Positions 1-7,688 of a stretch of 35,490 bases of DNA are shown piece after piece. Where the stretch lies: the NCBI GenBank assembly GCA_026989935.1, contig JALSIN010000008.1, positions 1-35,490 on the forward strand, written 5' to 3'. Origin of the DNA: Polyangiaceae bacterium. Its GTDB lineage: Bacteria; Myxococcota_A; Polyangia; Nannocystales; Nannocystaceae. The translations under genes were made by a program, and so were the position numbers. Each line of letters starts with the position of its first letter. Positions within the stretch are counted from its first letter, which is position 1. Under the pieces are notes generated by a model. That model saw nothing but the letters and a program-made list of their open reading frames with translations. It was not told the DNA's origin and made no database searches.

Positions 1-32
1 GTACGAAAGGTTCGCCGGCGAACCTTTCGTAC
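1..32. repeat. Perfect 32-bp palindrome at the window edge
   Basis: Positions 1-16 are the exact reverse complement of 17-32, with the axis between 16 and 17 and no mismatch or loop. From about position 14 on, the sequence is good coding sequence for the Ig-like repeat of the first gene, so the right arm looks genuine. The left arm could be a fold-back artefact at a contig end or a true inverted repeat. The window alone cannot decide. Confidence 0.9.
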
Positions 33-2638
33 TGAAGGTACGCCTCCGGAACACGGGGCGCCGGACGTGGGAGCCCGATCGTGTGCGCGTGGGCGCCCGC
101 TTCCTGTCGGCTGGGCGCCTCGAAGACACCGGGGCGCGTGTTCGCCTGCCGCGCCCGGTGCCGCCGGGCGAGTCGGTCGAACGGTCGATCCCGGTCCCGG
201 TGCCCGCGGACGCGGCCGGTCGCACCCTGCGCGTCGTGCCCGGCGTCGTCGAGGACGGCGTCATGTGGGCGGCCGACGCCGACATCCTCGAAGGCCGACG
301 GCTTCCGGTCCTGGCGTTCGCCGTGGGGCCCGCGCGGCTTTCGTGGTCGGTCGAGGGGATCTCGGTTTCGCCGTGGGCTTCGGCGGGGGGGACGATCCGC
401 CTGGCGGTTCGGGTGCGCAACGAGGGCGTGGCGCGCTGGGATCCCGCCGCCGGCGACGCGCTCGGGGTGCAGGTCGTGGCGGCGGACGGCTCCGAGCGGG
501 AGCACCGAATCGCCTTGCCGGGGCCGGTGGACCCCGGGCAAGGCCTGTGGGGGACGGGGGAGATTCCGGCGCCATCTGCGATCGGGGCCGCGACGGTCCG
601 GGTCGAACCCGTGCGGGAAGGGGCGCGCTGGTTCGGTCCGCCTCGGTCGGGGCGTTCGACGGCGACGATCCGGGTCGTCGCGCTCGCGCCGGAGCTCGCG
701 GCCGCCGCACTGGGGGCCTTGCTGGCGGCGTGGGTGTTCGCTCGTCGCGCCCGACCGCCGCCGGCCGTTGCCATGGCGGCGGCGTGGGCGCTCGCCTGGC
801 TCGCAGCGGAGAGGTCGATCTTGGAACAAAACGCCCTGCATCCGTGGCCCGCGTGGTCGCGCGTCGTGCTCGGCGTGGCCGCCGGCGTTTCGGGGATGCG
901 ATGGATCGCCGGCCGCTCGCGGGCGGCCCCGTGGTTTGCCGTGCCGGCGCTCGCCCTGGCGGGGCTGTTCGCCGTCGATGGGGTGTACCTGGGCTTCTTC
1001 GGGCAGGTGCTCGCGATCGAGCACGCCGCGGCGGCCGCCCAGGCCGGCGACGTGGCCGGCTCCCTCGTCGCCTCCGTGGCCCGGTCGCCGGTGGCCCCAG
1101 CCGTGTGGACGGCGGTGACGGTCGGCGAGGTGATCGCGGGTGTTGGGTGGGCGCGGCGGCGGCGCGGCGCGGTCGGTCCGGCGGGCCGGCCGGCGGGACG
1201 GCCCCGGGGGGACCTCGGCGGCGGGCGGCGCTCGGGGGGCCGAGCACGCCGGGCAGCCGTGCTCCTGTGGGCCGCCGGCGTCCTCGGGCTCCTCGAACCG
1301 CTGGCCGAGGCCGTCACGGGCGCCGAGGGGCGGCGGATCTACGACGGACGGATCGCCGTGGCGCGCTTCGGCGTGGCCGGGGCCCACGTCCTCGCCCTCG
1401 CCGCGCGGGTCCGCGAAGGGGCGCGGCGGGCCCTGCCGTCCGACGGCGGTGCGGCGCTGCGGGCGCGTCTTCGGGCCCGCCGCCCGCCGCCGAGCCCCGC
1501 GTTCGGTGCGGCGCGCGGCAAGGACGTCGTCGTGATCCAGGCCGAGGCGCTCGCCGACTGGGTGCTCGCGGCGAGCGTAGGTGGGGCGCCGGTCATGCCC
1601 ACCTTGCGCCGGTGGGCCGAGGCGGGCACGCACGTGGCGCTGGCCGACCAGACGGGCGACGGCAACACCTCGGACGCCGAGCTCTTGGCCCTGGCCTCCC
1701 TCTACCCCCTCGAACGGGGCGCGGCGGCCTTCCTGCGCGCCCACACACCCCACCACACGCTCGCCCAGGTGTTGGGGGCGGCGGGCGTGCGCACGATCTC
1801 CGCGCACCCGTTCCGTGGATCGTTCTGGAACCGCAGCGTGGTGCATCCGGCCTACGGGTTCGAGCGGTCGTGGTTCGACGACGCCTTCGCGCCCGGCCCG
1901 ACCGTCGGTTGGGGGCTGAGCGACCGCGCCTTCCTGGGCCAACTTGCGCGCAAGATCGTGCGGTCCGCCTCGCCGGTGTTCGTCTACGCGATCACCCTCG
2001 GCCTGCACCACCCCTACGAGGCCATGCCGCCGCGCCTTTCGAGCCTCGACCTCGCGGCCGAGCCCGACCTGGCCGGGCGGCCGCTCGGCAACTATCTCCT
2101 GGCGGCGCGGCACCTCGACGACGCCCTGGCGGATTTCGAGCGGACCCTGCGGAATGCGGGGCGTTGGGACGACACGGTGGTCGTGGTGTTCGGGGACCAC
2201 GATCCGCGGCTTCCGCCGGGAGGGCGCCTTGCGGCGTTCCAGGCGGCGGGGGCGACCCGTGTGCCGGTCCCGACGGTGCCGCTCGTGCTCCACGGGGCCG
2301 GCCGACGCCCGCCCGCGCGCCGCCTGGCGGGCGCCATCGACATCGCACCGACGCTGCTCGATCTCCTCGGCTTCGTCCCACCCGAAACCATGATCGGTGC
2401 CTCGGTCTTCGCGCCGGTCGATCGTCCCGTGCTCGCGCCGCGGTTCGGAGTCGTCGCCGGTGATCGCATCCTGTCCTTCGCGTCCAGTGACGGCGTGCGC
2501 TGCACCCGACCCGACGGGCGCGCGTTGCCGTCCGAGGCCTGCGACGACCTCGAAGCCTGGGCCCGTGACGAGCGGGCGTTGTCGCGGATGTTGCTCGACG
2601 TCGGTGCGGCGCGGATCCTGCGTTCCGGGGATCCTTGA
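2..2638 (+). CDS. LTA synthase/phosphoglycerol transferase-like membrane sulfatase-fold protein (5' truncated)
   Basis: The frame is open from the first complete codon of the window, so the true start lies outside it. A GTG at 83 is available, but residues coded before it (AGEPFVLKVRLRNTG, about 14-58) belong to a domain that repeats later (GGTIRLAVRVRNEG, about 389-430), so they are coding. The visible part has two tandem Ig-like repeats of the CARDB/NEW3 kind, about five hydrophobic helices (near 672-740, 770-815, 865-910, 930-1000 and 1255-1315), then an alkaline-phosphatase/sulfatase-fold domain from about 1515. That domain carries GDGNTSDAEL near 1655-1685, whose Thr (codon 1667) matches the LtaS nucleophile, and the metal-binding GDHD at 2192-2203. 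LtaS and OpgB relatives move phosphoglycerol from phosphatidylglycerol onto envelope glycans outside the inner membrane. The N-terminal Ig repeats are not usual for LtaS. Family assignment is firm; the acceptor is unknown. It converges with manC. Confidence 0.85.
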   Translation, partial: YERFAGEPFVLKVRLRNTGRRTWEPDRVRVGARFLSAGRLEDTGARVRLPRPVPPGESVERSIPVPVPADAAGRTLRVVPGVVEDGVMWAADADILEGRRLPVLAFAVGPARLSWSVEGISVSPWASAGGTIRLAVRVRNEGVARWDPAAGDALGVQVVAADGSEREHRIALPGPVDPGQGLWGTGEIPAPSAIGAATVRVEPVREGARWFGPPRSGRSTATIRVVALAPELAAAALGALLAAWVFARRARPPPAVAMAAAWALAWLAAERSILEQNALHPWPAWSRVVLGVAAGVSGMRWIAGRSRAAPWFAVPALALAGLFAVDGVYLGFFGQVLAIEHAAAAAQAGDVAGSLVASVARSPVAPAVWTAVTVGEVIAGVGWARRRRGAVGPAGRPAGRPRGDLGGGRRSGGRARRAAVLLWAAGVLGLLEPLAEAVTGAEGRRIYDGRIAVARFGVAGAHVLALAARVREGARRALPSDGGAALRARLRARRPPPSPAFGAARGKDVVVIQAEALADWVLAASVGGAPVMPTLRRWAEAGTHVALADQTGDGNTSDAELLALASLYPLERGAAAFLRAHTPHHTLAQVLGAAGVRTISAHPFRGSFWNRSVVHPAYGFERSWFDDAFAPGPTVGWGLSDRAFLGQLARKIVRSASPVFVYAITLGLHHPYEAMPPRLSSLDLAAEPDLAGRPLGNYLLAARHLDDALADFERTLRNAGRWDDTVVVVFGDHDPRLPPGGRLAAFQAAGATRVPVPTVPLVLHGAGRRPPARRLAGAIDIAPTLLDLLGFVPPETMIGASVFAPVDRPVLAPRFGVVAGDRILSFASSDGVRCTRPDGRALPSEACDDLEAWARDERALSRMLLDVGAARILRSGDP

Positions 2639-2730
2639 CGCCGGTTTCTGCGGCTGCGCCACCCGGCGTGGAGGCTTTCGGCCCCGAACGATGGGCCGGA
2701 GCCGCCGCGGTGGGTGGTCCCGGGGCCGGG

Positions 2731-3828
2731 CTATGCGTCGGGCGCGGGCGGGTCGGCCAGGCGGCGGACGTCTTCGGAGCGGTCGAGCGGGCAGACGAGG
2801 ACGGCCGTGTCGGTGACGACCACCGCGAGCCCCGCAAGCCCCAACACGGCGACGGTGCGGCCGCCTTCGGCGTGGACGAGGTTGCCCGCGGCGTCCCGAA
2901 GGCGCACCTTCGCGCCGGGTTCGCCCGTGACCACGGTCTGGTCCGCTGCGCCGCCGGCCGCCTCGAACAGGCTGCGGTAGGTGCCCAGGTCGCTCCAGCC
3001 CGCATCCGTCGGGACGACGAAGAAGGCGCCCGGCGAAAGACGTTCCATGACGGCCACGTCGAAGGGCAGCGGGTCGAGTCCTTCGTAGGCCGCGTCGAGG
3101 GCGGCGGGGGAGGCGGTGGTGGCGGCGCGGAGGAACGGGGCGGCGTGCGCGGCGAGTTGCGCCTCGAACGCCGAGCGCAGCCCCACGAAGATCCCGGCGT
3201 TCCACAGCACGCGCCCGGTGGCGAGGAGGGCGGCCGCCCGCTCGGCGGAGGGCTTCTCGACGAAGCGAAGGCCGTCTTCGACCGTGCCGGGCGCCGGGTT
3301 CTCCGAGGCCACCTCCAGGTAGCCGTAGCCCGTGGCCGGATGGGTCGGCACGACGCCCAGGGTGCCGAGCCGCCGCGAGCGGACGGCCTCCGCGGCGGCG
3401 ACGGTCAGGTGCGCCCGAAAGCGTGCCGCGTCCGCCACGTGGTGATCCGCCGGCAGCACGACGATCACCGGGTCGAGGCTCGGTTCCTGACGTGCGATCC
3501 GCGCGACGCCGAGAGCGACGGCGGCGGCGGTGTTGCGCCCCCGCGGCTCCTCGACGACGGCCTTCGCGCCCAGGCCGGAGACCGCCCGCACGGCCGGGGC
3601 CTGCGCCCGCACGGTCACGATCCGCACGTGCTCGAACGGGACGAGCGAGGCGATTCGGGCGAGGGTGGCCTCGAGCAGGGTGCCCCGGCCCGTCCTCGGG
3701 GGCGGCGCAAGACCCGGGACGAGGTGCTTGGGCCGGGCCGGCGTCGAGAGGGGCCAAAGTCGGGTGCCCGCGCCGCCGGCCAGGACGAGGGCGCGCAGGG
3801 GAGGGAGGGGGTCACCGGGCGAGGCCAC
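2731..3828 (-). CDS. manC: Mannose-1-phosphate guanylyltransferase (GDP-mannose pyrophosphorylase)
   Basis: Predicted to make GDP-mannose from mannose 1-phosphate and GTP in the cytoplasm, the donor for mannosylated and fucosylated envelope glycans. The 365-residue protein has the nucleotidyltransferase signature LAGGAGTRLWPLS at residues 16-28, FVEKP at 189-193, WNAG at 209-212 and GWSDLGTY at 277-284. The length is that of the single-domain GMP family, without the phosphomannose isomerase domain of long ManC proteins. The frame is open further upstream, but that part is Arg-rich, unlike the family and inside uppP. I therefore choose GTG at 3828, nine bases after a TACCGT -10-like hexamer. 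The uppP stop lies 46 bp upstream on the same strand, so the two may be co-transcribed, although manC seems to have its own promoter. Cognate sugar could only be confirmed biochemically. Confidence 0.9.
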   Translation of the reverse strand: MASPGDPLPPLRALVLAGGAGTRLWPLSTPARPKHLVPGLAPPPRTGRGTLLEATLARIASLVPFEHVRIVTVRAQAPAVRAVSGLGAKAVVEEPRGRNTAAAVALGVARIARQEPSLDPVIVVLPADHHVADAARFRAHLTVAAAEAVRSRRLGTLGVVPTHPATGYGYLEVASENPAPGTVEDGLRFVEKPSAERAAALLATGRVLWNAGIFVGLRSAFEAQLAAHAAPFLRAATTASPAALDAAYEGLDPLPFDVAVMERLSPGAFFVVPTDAGWSDLGTYRSLFEAAGGAADQTVVTGEPGAKVRLRDAAGNLVHAEGGRTVAVLGLAGLAVVVTDTAVLVCPLDRSEDVRRLADPPAPDA

Positions 3829-3837
3829 CGCACCGAG

Positions 3838-3843
3838 ACGGTA
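3838..3843 (-). promoter_or_regulatory. Candidate -10 hexamer for manC (leaderless type)
   Basis: TACCGT on the minus strand ends nine bases before the manC GTG. No Shine-Dalgarno sequence is visible between them. Transcription starting about 7 nt after the hexamer would give an mRNA beginning at or next to the start codon. No convincing -35 box. Confidence 0.4.
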
Positions 3844-3874
3844 GCAGGGCGCGCGGCGCGACGGCGGGCCCGCC

Positions 3875-4678
3875 CTACGGCGCGAGGACGAGCGCCGCAA
3901 CGCCCACGACCAGGAGGTAGGGGACGAACAGCCAAAGGCGTCCCCGCTGGACGAGCCGCAGCAACCACGCAAGGCACGAAAGGCCCACCGCAAAGCTCGT
4001 GGCGAACGCCAGGGCCAGCATGGTGGGCGGAACGGCCGGGGCGTCGGCCAGGTGGGCGGCCTCGACCACCTGGGCGCCGAGGATTGCCGGGACGCTCAGC
4101 AGGAAGGAGAACCGGGCCGCGCGGTCGGGGGCGAGGCCCAGCCAGAGGCCGGCGGCGATCGTGCTGCCGCTGCGGGAGATCCCCGGGACGACGGCCCCGA
4201 GCTGCGCGAGGCCGACGAGGACCGCACGCAGTGGGGACAGGGGCCGATCCTTCGGCGGCGCGAACCGGGTGGACAGCAGCAGGAGGGCGGTGACGACGAG
4301 GGCCACCCCCACCGCGCGCGGGCGTCCCTCCAGGGCGAGGACGCCGTCGCGAAACCCCGGCAGGAGTGCGAGGACCAGCGGGGCCGTGCCCGCGGCGAGC
4401 GCCAGCAGCTCCCGGCGCCCCACCGGATCCCCCGCGAGCCCGCGGGCGAGGCGGCGCAGATCGGCGTGGAAGTACACGAGCACCGCCAGCAGCGTGCCCC
4501 CGTGGGTGACGACGGCGAGCAGGTGTCCCCCCGCCGCCGGATCGACCCCCAGCAGCGCCGACGCCAGCGCCAGGTGCCCCGACGACGACACGGGCAAGAA
4601 TTCCGTGGCCCCCTGCACGGCCCCCAGCAGGATCGCGAGGGACCAGTCCGCGGGGGCGTCGGCCGGCGCGGTGAGCAC
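3875..4678 (-). CDS. uppP: Undecaprenyl-diphosphatase UppP/BacA
   Basis: Integral membrane phosphatase that dephosphorylates undecaprenyl diphosphate to recycle the C55 lipid carrier for peptidoglycan and other envelope polymers. The 267-residue product has the usual family length. Near the N-terminus is GATEFLPVSSSGH (residues 23-35), containing the conserved Glu26 and His35. The second signature VPGISRSGST carries the conserved Arg. About eight hydrophobic segments follow the standard pattern. The open frame runs upstream to 4873, but the extra residues are Arg-rich and unlike a membrane protein. GTG 4678 places the first helix about 11 residues in, as expected. A weaker TANNNT-like hexamer (TAAGAC, 4686-4691) sits seven bases before the start. 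manC follows in the same direction. Divergent from the small membrane gene at 4933. Confidence 0.93.
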   Translation of the reverse strand: MLTAPADAPADWSLAILLGAVQGATEFLPVSSSGHLALASALLGVDPAAGGHLLAVVTHGGTLLAVLVYFHADLRRLARGLAGDPVGRRELLALAAGTAPLVLALLPGFRDGVLALEGRPRAVGVALVVTALLLLSTRFAPPKDRPLSPLRAVLVGLAQLGAVVPGISRSGSTIAAGLWLGLAPDRAARFSFLLSVPAILGAQVVEAAHLADAPAVPPTMLALAFATSFAVGLSCLAWLLRLVQRGRLWLFVPYLLVVGVAALVLAP

Positions 4679-4919
4679 GTCGGGCGTCTTAGCGGAGGAA
4701 GGCCGGGATCGAAACCCGCGGAGGGCGTGGCCGGGTGCGGAGCACCGCTTTCGCCGAGAGGCGGCGGCGGTCGGGACACGGGGCTCCCTCGAGCGTCCCG
4801 GGACGTTTCTGCGTCGAGGCTCGTGCTCTGCGGGGGCGCGCGGTCCCACGACGCCATCGGCCGTGCATTCCACGTCGTGCCGAGGCTCCCGCTCCGCAGG
4901 TGATCCCCGTCGCGCCTGG

Positions 4920-4925
4920 TAGGAT
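4920..4925 (+). promoter_or_regulatory. Candidate -10 hexamer for the 61-aa membrane protein (leaderless type)
   Basis: TAGGAT ends seven bases before GTG 4933. AGGA inside it could also be read as a weak ribosome binding site, so this example is ambiguous. It follows the same geometry as the hexamers before rph, the FKBP gene and others. Confidence 0.4.
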
Positions 4926-4932
4926 CGGCGGC

Positions 4933-5118
4933 GTGCGGATCCTGGGCATCGCCGGTCTCTTCCTCGGGGTCGTCGTGCTGGCGCAGGGGATCGCCTGGCT
5001 CGGCCGTCCGGGGCCGTCGCTGGCGGGGGGGCGGCTGCCCCGCGCCGTCGCCGGGACGGTCGCGGCGCTCGTGGGGGTCGGCCTGTTGTTCGGCGGCCTG
5101 TGGCACGCCCTCGCCTGA
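4933..5118 (+). CDS. Small hypothetical two-helix membrane protein (61 aa)
   Basis: I do not recognise a family. The product begins at GTG 4933 and is almost entirely two hydrophobic helices (about residues 3-19 and 36-58) joined by a Pro/Gly/Arg loop containing GRPGPSLAGGRLPRA. The frame is open upstream to 4735, but that part is Arg-rich without coding character. The GTG lies seven bases after a TAGGAT hexamer, the same arrangement as at well-supported genes in this window, which helps to fix the start. The gene is monocistronic, divergent from uppP, and convergent with the acyl-CoA gene ending at 5197. It could be a small envelope stress or accessory protein; no function can be given. Confidence 0.6.
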   Translation: MRILGIAGLFLGVVVLAQGIAWLGRPGPSLAGGRLPRAVAGTVAALVGVGLLFGGLWHALA

Positions 5119-5130
5119 GCGGGGCGACGA

Positions 5131-5235
5131 CCGCGGCGGCGCCGCTTCAGGACAGCGGCCGCGGGAAGGCGGGCGGCTTGCCGCGGTGGCACCGCATCAG
5201 GACAGCGGCCGCGGGAAGGCGGGCGGCTTGCCGCG
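5131..5235. repeat. 50-bp direct tandem repeat (2.1 copies) over the 3' end of the acyl-CoA gene
   Basis: Unit A is 5131-5180 and unit B is 5181-5230, with a partial third copy CCGCG at 5231-5235. The units differ at three positions, all in their first 17 bases. The last 33 bases of each unit are identical. On the minus strand the repeat encodes the last residues GKPPAFPRPLS and the stop codon of the dehydrogenase/hydratase gene, so that 3' end is present twice, the second copy after the stop. It looks like a local slippage or unequal-crossover duplication. Confidence 0.95.
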
Positions 5236-7269
5236 CATCATCGCACGGACGCCCACCTTGGCGGCGGGGGCCGCCAGGCTCCGGGCCGCGTTGCGCTCTT
5301 CGAGGGAGGACGCCTCGGGCCACGGTGCGCCCACACAGGCCTCGATGGTCTCCGCCAGCAGGTCGCGCAGATCGGCGTCGAGCGGCACGCCGGCCTCGTT
5401 CGTGGTGGGCACGTCCCGGTCCACCCGGTGAGCGACGGCCTCCGTCCGAAACGCGGGGCGCGCCGAGGGGTCCTGCGCGAGCCGACGTGCCAGCGCCATG
5501 CTCGCCGCGGGGAGGTCCTGGACGGCGACGACCTCCTGTACGAGCCCACCCCAGTCGGCCGCCACCTCCGCCATCACGCTGTGGCCGGTCAGGAGCATGT
5601 GGTCGATGTGGACGAACGCCTCCGGGCGGCAGAATCGGTGGGCGTGGTGGCAGCCCCCGAGGCCCGGGATCACCCCGACCGTGGTCTCCGGGAAGGCCAG
5701 TCGGGTTCCCCGCGCCGCGATCCGGCCGTGGCACCAAAGCGCGAGCTCCAGACTTCCGCCGAGCACGCGCCCGACCAGGGCGGCCACCGTGGGCTTACCG
5801 CTGCGCAGGCCGGCGAGCTTTGCCTTCCAGCGCTGGATGAGGTCCAGGGCGGCCTCCTCGTTGCCGAGCACCGGAATGAAGGCGCCGAGGTCGGCGCCGT
5901 GCCCGAACGCCCGTGCATAGCGGCCGTCGGGCGCGATGACGATGGCCTGCACGGCGTCGTCCGACTCGAGGCGGGCGCGGTGGTCGTCGAGCTCGCGCAG
6001 GACGAGATCGTTCAAGGTGGTCTTCTTGAGGGACAAGAGCCCGACACCATCGTGGACCGAGCGGTCCACGTAGAGGCTGCCCCAGCCCCCGCGGTCGTTC
6101 GAGAAGGCCGCCGGCGGGGCGACCTCGGCAGCGCGCTCGATGGCCTGGGAGGTGACGAAGCGATCGATGATCGCCCGGGCCTCGGCGAAGCCCATGGACT
6201 CGACGAGCGCCGGCGGTCCCGCCCGGAAGGCCAGGGCGTTTTCGGCCAGGAAGTTGATGGCGTCGAGCGCCGCCACGTCGTGCTCGATCATGTAGGCCGT
6301 CAGCGCGAACAACATCCCCAGCATCCGGGTGCGCACCGTGTCGAAGGCGTCGGGCGGGCAGGTCTCGCCCTTCTCGTAGGGCCACTTCTTGTGGGGGTCT
6401 TCGATGTACGGCTTCCACACGTCCGGGATCGCGTAGAGGTTCGAATCAACCTCGCTGCGCAGAAGGTCCATGCAGTGGGCCGACAGGTAGTTCGCGCCCG
6501 GGATCAGGTTGTGGACGAAGAAGGGCGACGTACCCAGCAACTTGCGGCAGGCGTCGTCCACCTGGGCGGGGGAGAGCCCGAGATCGGCGTGGATCCGGAC
6601 CGCTTCGAGCATCATCCCGCAAAACAGGCGATCGGCCGCGAACGCGGGGACATCCCGCACGGGGATGACGTGCATTCCCAGGCGGTCGAGCATCTTGCGG
6701 ACGGTTCGCATCTCCTGCTCGCCGGTGACGGCGCCCCTCGTGGGGACCTCGAACAGCTTGTTGGTAAGGTGCGGGAAGAACGGGTGCATCACACCGCACC
6801 GCTGGTTGCCCGGAAGCGAGGCGAACAGCGTCGTGCTCGGAAAGCCGCTCGTGGCCGAGAAGATGAACGCCTCCGGGTCGCGCGCCCGGATCGCCTCGTA
6901 GAACGGCTGCTTGATGTCGAGGCGCTCGGGGATCGCTTCGAAGACGAAGCCCACCCGCAGCTCGTCGGGGAGATCTCCGACGTCACCGCGCACGACCGTC
7001 ACCGAGGCCATGATCGCGTCCACCTCCTCGGGCGGAAAGCGCTTCGCGAACGCCTGGGACAGCCGCTCGGGGACCTTCGCGACCTCCGGGCTCGGGTCGA
7101 GGCCGACGACCGGGATCCCGTGCCGGGACAGGAGCCGCGCGAACTGGCCGAGCTTGCCGAAGCCCACGTTCCCGCAGGCGCCGGCCACGACGAGCGCGCG
7201 GATCGGGCCCTCGCCGCCGGGCTGAAAGATGGGGCGCAGGGCGGAATCTTCGAGGCTGTGGACCGTCAT
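5197..7269 (-). CDS. 3-hydroxyacyl-CoA dehydrogenase / enoyl-CoA hydratase fusion
   Basis: A 690-residue two-domain beta-oxidation enzyme. The N-terminal half is a 3-hydroxyacyl-CoA dehydrogenase: a Rossmann loop GACGNVGFGKLG (residues 30-41), FEAIPERLDIKQ, and MHPFFPH, which aligns with the family HFFNP segment bearing the catalytic His, then the helical C-terminal domain. From about residue 430 there is a crotonase domain with GHGADLGAF for the oxyanion hole, GGSLELAL and FPETTVGVIPGLGG, so both catalytic Glu residues of enoyl-CoA hydratases are kept. The order is dehydrogenase first, opposite to FadB. ATG 7269 is chosen because the frame upstream has no domain and TATGGT lies nine bases before it. 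The C-terminus falls in the 50-bp repeat. The substrate may be fatty acyl-CoA or another acyl-CoA. No thiolase or other beta-oxidation gene is in the window. Confidence 0.85.
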   Translation of the reverse strand: MTVHSLEDSALRPIFQPGGEGPIRALVVAGACGNVGFGKLGQFARLLSRHGIPVVGLDPSPEVAKVPERLSQAFAKRFPPEEVDAIMASVTVVRGDVGDLPDELRVGFVFEAIPERLDIKQPFYEAIRARDPEAFIFSATSGFPSTTLFASLPGNQRCGVMHPFFPHLTNKLFEVPTRGAVTGEQEMRTVRKMLDRLGMHVIPVRDVPAFAADRLFCGMMLEAVRIHADLGLSPAQVDDACRKLLGTSPFFVHNLIPGANYLSAHCMDLLRSEVDSNLYAIPDVWKPYIEDPHKKWPYEKGETCPPDAFDTVRTRMLGMLFALTAYMIEHDVAALDAINFLAENALAFRAGPPALVESMGFAEARAIIDRFVTSQAIERAAEVAPPAAFSNDRGGWGSLYVDRSVHDGVGLLSLKKTTLNDLVLRELDDHRARLESDDAVQAIVIAPDGRYARAFGHGADLGAFIPVLGNEEAALDLIQRWKAKLAGLRSGKPTVAALVGRVLGGSLELALWCHGRIAARGTRLAFPETTVGVIPGLGGCHHAHRFCRPEAFVHIDHMLLTGHSVMAEVAADWGGLVQEVVAVQDLPAASMALARRLAQDPSARPAFRTEAVAHRVDRDVPTTNEAGVPLDADLRDLLAETIEACVGAPWPEASSLEERNAARSLAAPAAKVGVRAMMRGKPPAFPRPLS

Positions 7270-7278
7270 GGCGTGCAA

Positions 7279-7284
7279 ACCATA
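7279..7284 (-). promoter_or_regulatory. Candidate -10 hexamer for the acyl-CoA gene (leaderless type)
   Basis: TATGGT on the minus strand ends nine bases before ATG 7269. There is no Shine-Dalgarno sequence between hexamer and start. A second AT-rich hexamer, TATACA at 7425-7430 on the same strand, could be a distal promoter but lacks a good -35. Confidence 0.4.
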
Positions 7285-7485
7285 GGACCCTCGCGGCCGT
7301 TCTCGACACGGCCTCGGGCGGAGATTCGTCACGCCCCCGGGCACGCGGATGCCGACTTTGAGGTCCTGTAAAAACCGTAACGCTGATTTCGCATCTCTGC
7401 CGCAAAGATGAAGGAGGGAACGAATGTATAGTGATCTTGCTCGGTTGGGCCGCGAATTTTCTTGCGCGGTTGGCTGTGAAAACCG

Positions 7486-7515
7486 TTGCCCTCGGGCGCG
7501 GATCTGGCGTATGGT
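7486..7515 (+). promoter_or_regulatory. Candidate sigma-70-type promoter for the repeat lipoprotein
   Basis: TTGCCC at 7486-7491 and TATGGT at 7510-7515 are separated by 18 bp. They lie in the AT-richer intergenic stretch about 170 bp upstream of the lipoprotein start. It is the only place in the window with a recognisable -35/-10 pair and a long leader. Confidence 0.4.
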
Positions 7516-7674
7516 CCGCAGCACGACTCGAACCAGGAGCGCCTAGGGGACCTTTTTGACCTAAACACCTTGTCCCAGCCCGGTGCGCGCCGCGAGCGCT
7601 CGCGGGCGCTCTCGGGCAACGCCGACTCCGGCACCCTTTCTTCTCGTTCCTCGACCGCGTTCCATCACCAACCC

Positions 7675-7680
7675 AGGAGA
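7675..7680 (+). promoter_or_regulatory. Ribosome binding site of the repeat lipoprotein
   Basis: AGGAGA is followed by eight bases and ATG 7689. It is one of the few clear Shine-Dalgarno sites in the window and contrasts with the leaderless-type starts elsewhere. It suggests a highly translated gene. Confidence 0.75.
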
Positions 7681-7688
7681 CAATTCCC

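Larger units (their letters stand above)
7270..7688. other. 419-bp divergent intergenic region
   Basis: No gene is credible here. Short frames on both strands lack coding character. Relative to its surroundings the stretch from about 7365 to 7565 is clearly richer in A and T, with runs such as TAAAAAC and GAATTTTC. It separates the acyl-CoA gene from the repeat lipoprotein and carries the promoter candidates for both. Towards the lipoprotein there is a conventional promoter-like pair (7486-7515) and an untranslated leader of about 165 nt. I see no inverted repeat strong enough to call an operator and no recognisable riboswitch. Confidence 0.6.

Noticed and set aside
67-2463. 798-residue alternative frame on the plus strand
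   Set aside because: It overlaps the LTA-synthase-like gene out of frame and is Arg/Gly/Pro-rich noise. The other frame has the catalytic motifs.
2635-4293. 552-residue open frame on the plus strand
   Set aside because: It is antisense to manC and uppP, rich in Arg and Gly, and has no recognisable domain. High GC makes long empty frames common here.
4685-4765. tRNA gene on the minus strand
   Set aside because: A T-arm-like stretch (GGGTTTCGATCCC) is present, but no matching acceptor stem, D arm or anticodon arm lies at the proper distance.
5428-7371. 647-residue open frame on the plus strand
   Set aside because: Exactly opposite the acyl-CoA fusion gene, whose protein has clear domains. 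The plus-strand translation has none.
7500-7560. tRNA 3' half on the minus strand near GGTTCGAGTC
   Set aside because: The bases flanking the TTCGAGT loop do not pair and no acceptor stem is found.
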